Shown piece by piece: positions 55,745 to 64,000 of a stretch of DNA of 64,000 nt. The stretch covers positions 1,302,001-1,366,000 of the forward strand of contig NC_081556.1 in NCBI RefSeq assembly GCF_963082655.1, read 5' to 3'. The notes under the pieces were generated by a model, which was not told the DNA's origin, searched no databases, and saw only the letters and a program-made list of their open reading frames with translations. Position numbers and translations under genes: made by a program. Positions within the stretch are counted from its first letter, which is position 1, and each line of letters begins with the position of its first letter. The stretch comes from Stomoxys calcitrans (taxonomy: Eukaryota; Arthropoda; Insecta; Diptera; Muscidae).

Positions 55745-58096
55745 TATTTTATATAAAACATATCTATTGTCATTATTTTCCATGAAGATTAAATATTGAT
55801 CGAATCTTTCACCGCAAACACCTATAAACGAATAAAAGGACCGATAATGACCATAAAGGTATAAAAGAGAAATGAAAGAATATTGAGGTCTAAGCAGGAT
55901 TCTGACATCAAGGTTTGGCTAAGAATCAGTGAGGTTAAGGTAGTTTTCTTATAGATAAAAGTCAAAGTCTTGTGGTTTACTTGTACATACCGACTGTGTT
56001 CCACACGCTAAAAAATAAAACTTTTGGAATATTTTTGCGACAAACAAATCCTTTTTCTTAGGGAAGTACTATTTTTATAAAGTTTTCAGTAGTAAAAAAT
56101 AGATTACAATTTTTCTTTATAGTGAAAAATGTTTTGTTCTTTTTCTAGAAAACCAAGTTTAGATAAATTTTCAATAATTTCGAAATATTAAATTTTTAAA
56201 AAATTTTATTTTCAAAAATATAATTTTTGAAAAAAAAATTCTTTTTAATGAAATAATTGGATTAATTGAATGTTTATTAAATTGTATGCAAAGAAATGGC
56301 ATATATTAGTTGAAAATGTTTGATCTTTCTTTCAATTCTTAAAGCGGCATTACTGCTCCCGCAATGGAGAACAACAAAAAAAGAAAAAACAATAAACGGA
56401 GTATCAACACAAATTTTTTATTAAGATTAATATGCCCTAAACAACAGCAAAGATTAACGCCCGTAACTAAATTCGATTTCAACTGGAACCGCCTCCAAAA
56501 TTTGCACAACACAAAGAAAAAAGCAACCAAACTCCACAATTTCCGTCCGCATATCAAAAGAAATGCCTATTACAAACCGAACTCATTGAGAGGGAATCTG
56601 AATCTGAGATCCCCAAGGCAAATCCCACACACTTTCTCAACGGCAAGCAGAGATCCTCATCTCTGGCATTTCAAAGAACAAGAGTATTAAGTAGCCGAAA
56701 TGATTTTCCTCCTTTCTTGGCAGTTTTTTTAGGTTTTTGTTTTGGCAAAGTTCTTGTCGCCATTCCGTTTCAGGTTTGTTTTCCTGCTCAAGCCACCAGC
56801 GTACGAAAAGACTGACATAAAAGGATGCTGAGTGCTTTAAGCATAAAATCGTCAACAGTGTAAAGCCTACAAACCACTAAGCTGTCCAATGAGAGCTGGA
56901 GCAGCAGGATCGAATCTGAAAACATTCGCGTCACATCATCGCTCTTTTGGGCAGCTGAAAACAAAAAAAAACATTTTTTTTTTCGGCAAAATTCCATTTG
57001 GGATTAAAAGGATGCGCTAAACTTTTTGATGAATCGCCAGTGATAGGCATACCAGAAGGCCGGTGTGCTGAGCAGGCATGCTGGATTAGAGTGACAAGTG
57101 GAGAATTTACTTCCCGGCTTCCACAGTTGTGACAAGGTGACACCGAACATTTGAATTGAACACCATGAATATTTGACTACCACACTGATGTCCTTTGGCT
57201 TACAAGACAATTCGACAGCGCATAGCCTCACTTACCTCCCCACCCAGAAATGCAAAACACTATTGGTATCCCTAAATAGAGCAAGGCAACAACTGTTTGC
57301 TGTGCGCTTGAAGTTTGCCGCTTTGATTTTCTCCAAGTCACAAGACAAAAATGATTACAAGAACAACAGTAACAGCAACAACAAGATTTGCTTAAGGTGA
57401 AGATGATAGCACTCGCTGGGCACTGAGCAACAACAAGCATCAGGACAGCAACAAATGTTGAAAGTGTTGCTGCTGTTGGCAAAGTAATTGCAAGCACCAC
57501 AGGAGGGGCGAAGCCTAAACATCGCTTCGCATCCCATCACAAAAACTGAACCAACCTTTGAGCACACTTCAAAAAGTTCCTCTCTCCCCTTCCCCTGAAG
57601 CCGGTTCTACACGATTACCATCGTTCGGACTGCTCGCTTTGGAAATATTTTCTTTGGTACGCATGCGGCAACAATGACGACGACGACGGCCAAGACTTAT
57701 TGACTGCACCGATGTTTATAAACTTAAAGGCTGTAATCACATTAGTATCAGATCCTTTAGTTATCACCTGTGATGCCGACCAAAAATTTATTAAAAACAA
57801 AAACACAACAATCATATGGTGAAGTTGACATAGACATTGAGATACCCTGCTTAAATTGCGTTGCCCATAAAATTTTAATCGTCGTGCAAAACATTGGAAA
57901 TATTCACATACAAATTTTTTGTTTTTTTAAAGAAAATATTGCAAAAAGAAATTTTATCGATGAGTTTGTATTTAAATTTGTTTGTATTAAAATTAAAATT
58001 TTTAAGAAATTTTTCTCAAAAAAATTGTTGTAGGAAATTTTGTTAAAATTTTATTTCTATAGACAATTGTTTTAAGAATCATTTTTTTATAGAATA
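55745..58096. other. non-coding stretch
   Basis: Family G-like A/T phrases at 56030-56240. The block 56350-57790 is less AT-rich and repeat-free, with overlapping frames up to 108 codons on both strands but no motif. Could be regulatory or UTR; not assigned. Confidence 0.45.
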
Positions 58097-58194
58097 CTAG
58101 CCAAACCGGGCCAGCTACGCTGCGACTTCTTTAACTATCTTATATATATTTAGGGTGGGGACACTTCGCACTAAATGTGGATATCGAATTCGTG

Positions 58195-58388
58195 CCAGTG
58201 TAGCCCATGTCCGCCCATGACGCAGAACACCTGCGTTCGAATCCTGGCGAGAACATTGGAAAAATGCTAAGTGATGGTTATCCCCTCCTAATGCTGGCGA
58301 CATTGGCGAGATACCATGTAAAAAATTCTCCTCAGAGAGGTGTCGTACTGCGGCACGCCGTTCGAACTGGGCTTTAAAAAAGGTCCAC
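58195..58388 (+). repeat. tRNA-derived SINE, partial (S7)
   Basis: TAGCCCATGTCCGCCCATGA, CTGCGTTCGAATCCTGGCGA, AGAGGTGTCGTACTGCGGCA; 3' part absent. Confidence 0.72.
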
Positions 58389-59269
58389 CGCTCGGCTTTT
58401 TGGCAATTTTTTTTTACTTTAGTCCCAAATGTCTTTCTTTTGAGTCCTATATTACCGTATTGGTAAATATTTCCAAATTAGATGATATTTTGGAGGTGGG
58501 GTGGCCATCCAGACACTTAGCCCTTAAAGTAAATATAAGCTTCGTACTCTACTTTCAAATACATTTTGTATGAGCCCCATATTGGCATGATCGGTAAATA
58601 AGTTCTGTTTGAGGTTTGGGTGGACCCCAGAGTCTTTGTCCCGAAAATGAGTATCAATTTCATACTCTACTCCCAAATAGCTTTTACATAAGTCACATAA
58701 ACCATGGATGGTAAATACGTTCGATTAGGGAGTTATTTTGGGGTGGGGCGGCTTCCCAACCACATGGCTCTTCAATTGGATATCAAATTCGTTTTTTTCT
58801 CTCAAGCAAAAATTGCGAACGAAATGCATTACTAATCTCCGAGATTTGGTGTTTTTTAAAATGATGGTAATGATGGAACATTTCGACTCCAATATGTATA
58901 TCATATTCATGCTCCACTCCAAAATCCCTTTAATTTCAGCCCCATATTGCCATGGTCGGTAAATATGAACCGTTTGAAGGGTGTTTTGGGACTAGGGCGG
59001 CCACCGGAAATTTGCCCTGAAAATAGACATCAAATTGTTCTTTACTCCCAAATACCGTCGATTTGAGCTCCATATTGTCGGAAATGAAATTCAGTTTAGG
59101 GGATGCTTTAAGGCGTACCCCCTTGGCGACAAATCAAATTTGTTTTCTACTCGAAATTACCTTCCATTTGAGTCCCATATTGCCATAACGGGTCAATTAA
59201 CCTATTTGACGTATTTTTAGGAGAAAAAGCGCCACCTAGACTTGATTTCAAATTTTAATGTCATATATA

Positions 59270-59597
59270 TACCGTAGCGCAGAGGTTAGCATGTCCGCCT
59301 ATGACGCTGAACGCCTGGGTTCGAGTCCTGGCGAGACCATCAGAAAAATGTTCAGCTGTGGTTTTCCCCTCCTCATGCTGGCAACATTTGTGAAGTACTA
59401 TGTAAAACTATGAGGCACCATGTAAAACTTCTCTCCAAAGAGGTGTCGCACTGCGGCACGTCATTCGGATTTGGCTATAAAACGGATCATTGAGCTTAAA
59501 ACTTGAATCGGACTGCACTCATTAAAATGTGAGAAGTTTGCCCTTGTTCCTTAATGGAATGTTTATGGGTAAAATTTGCAATTTGCAATTTGCATTC
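59270..59597 (+). repeat. tRNA-derived SINE, best-preserved head (S8)
   Basis: TACCGTAGCGCAGAGGTTAG (A-box), CCTGGGTTCGAGTCCTGGCG (B-box; CTGGG/CCTGG can form a five-pair T-arm-like stem), TTTTCAGCTGTGGTTTTCCC, CAAAGAGGTGTCGCACTGCG, tail ATGGGTAAAATTTGCAATTT. Confidence 0.85.
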
Positions 59598-60732
59598 GTA
59601 ATCTACACCCAAATACCTTTCATTTAAGTCCCATATAGGCATGGTCGGCTAATATGCCCTTTTGGAGGTATGTGGGGCGGGGCGACCTCCCATTACTTGA
59701 ACTAATTTTTCATGTCATATTTGTAATTTACTGCCGAATACTTTCCATTTTAGTCCTATATTGACATAAACGTCCAATATATCTGTTTAGAGGAGTTTTG
59801 GGGTTGGGGCAGCCCGCTGGGTACTAAGTTTTAATATAATATTCGTTTTCTAGTCTTTAATACCTTTCATTTGATACCCATATTGTGCCTATCGGCTCAA
59901 TTTTGGTTTTGGGTGGCGTTTTTTTTTTTGGGTAAGGGGGATAAAAGTTATAAAGCCTATGTTTTCTTCCAGAAAAACCTACACAATCTGTGAAAATTTT
60001 AAGAAAATCGATTCAGCTGTTTTTATTTCTACAAAACAAACCGAATCTCATATAATCATGTGTCATATGCCATTTGGGGCGTTTTTGGGGGGTGTGGTGA
60101 CCGTAATCTACTCCCGTTTAGCTTTTATTTGAGCCCCATATTGGCATGAACGTCCAATATGTCTGTTTAGGTGAGTTTTTGTGTTGGAGCGGCTTATTGG
60201 GTACTTTGACCTAATTTTTAACACCATATTCGTATTCCACTCTCCAATACCATTCATTTGATGGGTACATATTGTCCCGATCGGTCCACTTTTTTGGGTG
60301 GTGTTTTTGACATAAGGGGGAGGGTCCGCCCACTTCCGATGTCAACAAATTATAAAGCCTGTTCCTCACTCCTGCCCATATCCGCAATATATTCCCGAAT
60401 ACATTTCATTTGAGTCCCATATTGTCACGATCGCGCATTTAAACTATTGTAGAGGGTTTTGGGGTTGGGGCGGCCCCCGGTTACTTGGACCCAATTTTTA
60501 ATGTGAAATTCGTACTCTACTCTTAAATACCTTTCATTTGAGTCCCATATTGACCCGATCGGTACACTTTTATTTCTGGGTAGTACTTTTGAGGTAAGGG
60601 GAGGGTCCGCCCCCTTCCAATATCAAAAAATTTTATAGCCTATGTTTCGTTACAGACCTACCTTTTTCTTTACGTAACCAACACGCATGGGATGTCCCCT
60701 ATATATTCAGTGCATTGCGTTGGCAATTAAGA

Positions 60733-61391
60733 AAGTTAAAGGAGGGGGAAAGGGTGAATAGTGTTTATTGATATTCGTTTTAAATTTCTGAACGTCAATA
60801 TCGGTGGGAAAGACATCAGCCGGAAGTCGGTTTCACATACGAATGGTTCGGGCGAAAAAAGAATTTTCTCGGTAATGCATGGTTCGGTCGACTGACCAAT
60901 CAATAACAAACGGTTGTGAGTTCCTGGCAAGTCTTGTATTCCTCGTGAACATCCTAACGTCAGGGATAAGAAGACGTATATCTCTGGAACACACGCCATG
61001 AAAGTAACGATAGAGCAAAACAACGCTACCTACTTTCCGACGATGTTCAAGAGAAGCAATAGAGTTGGATACTCTATTGTCGCCAATCAACACCATCGCT
61101 CTCCGTTGAACCCATCCAAGTAGCTCAACAGTTTCTTGAGGACTGGGCCTATGGGCGAATAAATTACACAGACTATTGTCATCGGCAAATGAGTAGACTG
61201 AATTCGAAGTTTGACCCAATAGATCGTCAATGGAAATAAGAAAAAAGGAAGGGGAAAGGACAAAGCCTTGTGGCATACCTGAGGTCAATGCATACTCATT
61301 GGATGAGAATCCATCTACAACAACTCGTATAGTGCGATCTCTGAGAAAGCTAGAAATAAATCGAACGAATTTATTACCGACTCCAAATCTA
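60733..61391 (-). pseudogene. LINE fragment: RT with FADD box, internally deleted (CR1/Jockey-like)
   Basis: Minus frame 61396-60833: GVGNKFVRFISSFLRDRTIR, TSGMPQGFVLSPSFFLISID, SVYSFADDNSL (the FADD catalytic box). It then jumps from RPSPQETVELLGWVQRRAMV to later C-terminal sequence (HRRKVGSVVLLYRYFHG, RNSQPFVIDWS). A TGG-to-TGA stop occurs at 60828-60830 (TIRM*NRLPADVFP), and the frame then runs on to FKTNINKHYS. Inserted in C2: flanks ACAGACCTAC and ATCTACACAATCTG were adjacent in related copies. Confidence 0.78.
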
Positions 61392-61481
61392 CACAATCTG
61401 TGAAAATTTCAAGGTAATCGTTTCAACCATTTTTGAGTCTGTAGGGAACAAACAAACACAAAATGATTATTATATATAAGA

Positions 61482-64000
61482 TGAAGATTTCTATACAAAA
61501 ATCTATAAAAAAATTTTGCTAAAATAATTTTTCATTAGAAAATTATAAAAAAAATTGTTTATAGAATTTTTTTTTTGAAAATTTATCATTAGACAAAAAT
61601 TGGGGTTTTATAGAAAACCTTAAAAAAAATTCCAAATACTCCATTGCAATTGAAATTTTATTGAGTCTCTCTTTGAGCCACTATTCCAAAGTAGAGTGTC
61701 TGTAATACGGTCACTAATGCCTATCATTTTTTATTTGGCTGTATTTGGAACACGCACTCTTGTTCAATAAGAGAAGCGGCGAGGCGTTTTCCGCAGCACA
61801 GCCAGATGTAGCAATGGAACTTGTTCTTAAGACCAAGGCTTTGCTGCTGCCGCCGCTGAGTGGCAGTGTTTGGTGGTAGCCTAATGGTATGTGGCTAAAA
61901 TATCCCACGATCAAAGGAGCACGTACGTTCATCTCCGACTTTCCACATTTAACTTCAGTTGCATCTACGTTCGTTCCTTGAAGGCAGGCAGGCAAGGTTG
62001 CGATGAACAAACGGCCGGCCAAACGGTCGATGTTGATCTTTCGTTTTAAGCTTTGCTGCTGTCATAGGCAGGGGGAGTAGGAGGAGATGATGATGATGAT
62101 GGCCAGTCACAGCAGTCGCACTCATTTGGAAAAATGTGATATTGAATTGTATGGGCTGGCTTGCTGGTGTCCAGTCCGTCCCAGGCAACGCATTTCGGAA
62201 ACGTGTTGATGTCTATTAAGGCGTATAAATATGATTTTTGTATGAACAAATTACCGTCTTCAGTGCAGAAATAATGTGCGCGAGCCAATTGAATAAAATT
62301 CATCATATTCGGCACAAAAGCAAATTGATTACTTATTCGGCTGCAGCATGTCCAATATGCAGTCTCACTGCTTGACTACATCCAAAGCCAGTGGAAAATA
62401 TCTCCCAAGGTGCATGATGGTAAATAGACTACAAGGTCGATGTTGGTATTAAATGAAAGACAGTTGAAGACTTAAAAAAATGATAAATAAGATATAAGGA
62501 TATCTCCATTGGTATGGCTTTCTGTACCCAAACTCTCTCTCTCTCTCTCTCTCTTTCTATTTCCCTTACTAAGACACCAAAAGTTGCATGAATTTTTATC
62601 ACTATCTAAGCCAAGTTAAGCCGATAATCCAATGACTTCGATAAATGTTAGTAAACTGAAGCGAGGCTAAGCTTGTTAAGATCTCCACTAGGAATGTCGA
62701 TAACAAAACTCTCACACACACACATAAAAACACCTTAAGAGGCTGAAAATAAAATGCCACAAAAAATTGTGTCAGTGATAATCACCAATCACCCGAGAAA
62801 AAGTCCACATAAAGGATTCTTTGCCGTTTCTTGTCTTTGTCTTTGTTTTTTTGGTTTCTGGTTGTTGGTTGTTGGTTTTTAATCCTTGGCACAACATGAC
62901 TTTTGGCAAAAATTCGCTTATTTCATTCTTTTGGCATTTGTGGTCATTGCTGGCTGTTGCTTCCTCTCCCGTTTTGGCTGTTATAACATTGTAGGCGTTT
63001 ACTGGTCTTACCACCGGATTTTGCTTGTAATCCAAATTAAATCGGATCAAAATCAAAAACGTCACATGACAGCAGCACACCAGCCAGCCACTCGCTCACT
63101 CATAGCCCCTATAGAGGAGAGTGCCATAGGGAATGCTTCAAAGATCAGCCCGAAAGAGATCAGTGTCAAGTTGCATGAACGGTGATGAGTTTATTTCGTC
63201 GTTGACGTCAGCCATTCCTTTGAGATTGAGACAAAAAGACAAGAAAATGCTAAGTGCACCATGAGGGAGGAGGTATGACCAGTTTGGTAATGGTGTCCAG
63301 GGGCTTAAGAGCATAGAAAAATGTCATCAACATTTTCATAAACGTTTTATTTCAACCAAAGGGAAGTGAGTTGAGGTAATGACCATGAGAATTAAAATCA
63401 CCAGAAATTAATTGATTACTGAAGAGAAATTGCCAGTCAACAGATGGATTTGATAACAGATCCAAATCATATTTTTAAAGAAAATTTTAAATAATTACTG
63501 TCATGACTTATAAGAATCAATCATCATCATCTCTTGTCCCTGACTCGAGTTAACACTTCTTACTGATGTGGTTCGGTGGGAATATTTCGATACAGCTCCC
63601 AAACAGCTTTCGATTCACCCTTTCGCTTTTGAAGTCTTTAGACTAAGAAGGCAGCATAAGTAGCAACCCATTTGGCTTAAATTTTTCCCGTAAGATGCTC
63701 TATAATGGAAGACAAGTATATTGGAAAACTATGCTTAGCCTGATAGACTATCCATATAACCTGGTCTTCCAAATTAACTTCTTATGCACCATAAGGACAC
63801 AAGTCTGAATTAAGTTTGTTAGTATTATGCACTTCAAAACACCCTTGATGAGAAGAACGAATTCATTCGAAAAACGAATTCACTGCATTTTCATACCCAT
63901 CCTCTTATCTTGTGATCTGCTGATCGCCTTTAAATTTTGTTATTTTTGTCGCCTTCTTGTACTCAAAACACAAAAACATGAAGCCAAGGCAGAGAAGTGA
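61482..64000. other. non-coding stretch
   Basis: No gene recognised. Family G-like A/T phrases at 61490-61650. The block 61740-62330 is less AT-rich. (CT)n at 62532-62554. The 99-codon frame at 62886-63185 has a hydrophobic start but no motif or exon signals. Confidence 0.45.
62532..62554. repeat. (CT)n microsatellite
   Basis: CT run of about 23 bp. Confidence 0.93.

Larger units (their letters stand above)
58097..61481 (-). mobile_element. Helitron-like non-autonomous element (C2), with nested SINEs and a LINE
   Basis: On the minus strand it starts TCTTATATATAATAATCATT at 61481 (preceded by A) and ends GGCCCGGTTTGGCTAG at 58097 (followed by T), the same ends as C1. The interior repeats ATACCTTTCATTTGA and CCCATATTG(A/C/T)C phrases in the opposite orientation to C1. 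Carries SINEs at 58195-58388 and 59270-59597 and a LINE piece at 60733-61391. Confidence 0.68.

Noticed and set aside
56364..56690. 108-codon Lys/Asn-rich frame
   Set aside because: No motif, no splice or codon-use support, and a competing frame on the other strand.
57228..57567. Cys-rich overlapping minus-strand frames
   Set aside because: Produced by CAA/GCA-type short repeats read in reverse.
59270..59340. Possible functional tRNA gene
   Set aside because: It is the head of a repeated SINE; no complete cloverleaf can be drawn.
62886..63185. 99-codon frame with hydrophobic start
   Set aside because: No family resemblance and unexceptional base composition; cannot be separated from chance.

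Overview
This is a nuclear genomic window from a cyclorrhaphan fly, most likely a calyptrate (muscid or blowfly-like). The evidence is one split gene whose encoded protein I recognise as the Drosophila goliath (RNF130-type) E3 ligase, short 65-97 bp introns typical of flies, and AT-rich DNA full of dipteran-style transposon remnants (mariner, non-LTR elements with RNase H, a tRNA-derived SINE, Helitron-like repeats). The species cannot be named from sequence alone.

The only cellular gene I can support is goliath on the + strand. Seven coding exons run from 32349 to 45086 and give a signal peptide, a protease-associated (PA) domain, one transmembrane helix and a RING-H2 finger. A short form stops at 38654 inside exon 5 (486 aa, ending in a possible PDZ ligand). 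A long form splices from 38618 to 44260 and then 44670 (728 aa). Introns 2 (4.6 kb) and 5 (5.6 kb) are filled with repeats, including an inverted pair of mariner MITEs and a 185 bp hairpin.

Layout: 1-1.37 kb non-coding; 1.37-7.35 kb repeat mosaic (153 bp-unit repeats, two deleted mariners, a LINE RNase H relic, a SINE); 7.4-12.25 kb mostly unannotated, with an RTE-like LINE relic at 10.0-10.9 kb; 12.3-14.5 kb tandem repeats broken by insertions; 14.5-25 kb mostly non-coding, with a minisatellite at 17.7-18.4 kb; 25-28.9 kb repeat copies and SINEs; 28.9-30.7 kb an unusual array; 31.99-45.5 kb goliath; 45.8-47.6 kb a local duplication split by a MITE and a mariner; 47.9-51.5 kb nested repeats and a LINE relic; 53.7-55.7 and 58.1-61.5 kb two oppositely oriented Helitron-like elements; the rest non-coding.

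No bacterial-type system, CRISPR array, rRNA or convincing functional tRNA gene was seen. Repeat family letters used here (A to I) are my own labels. Boundaries were judged by eye and are approximate unless terminal repeats or target duplications are given.
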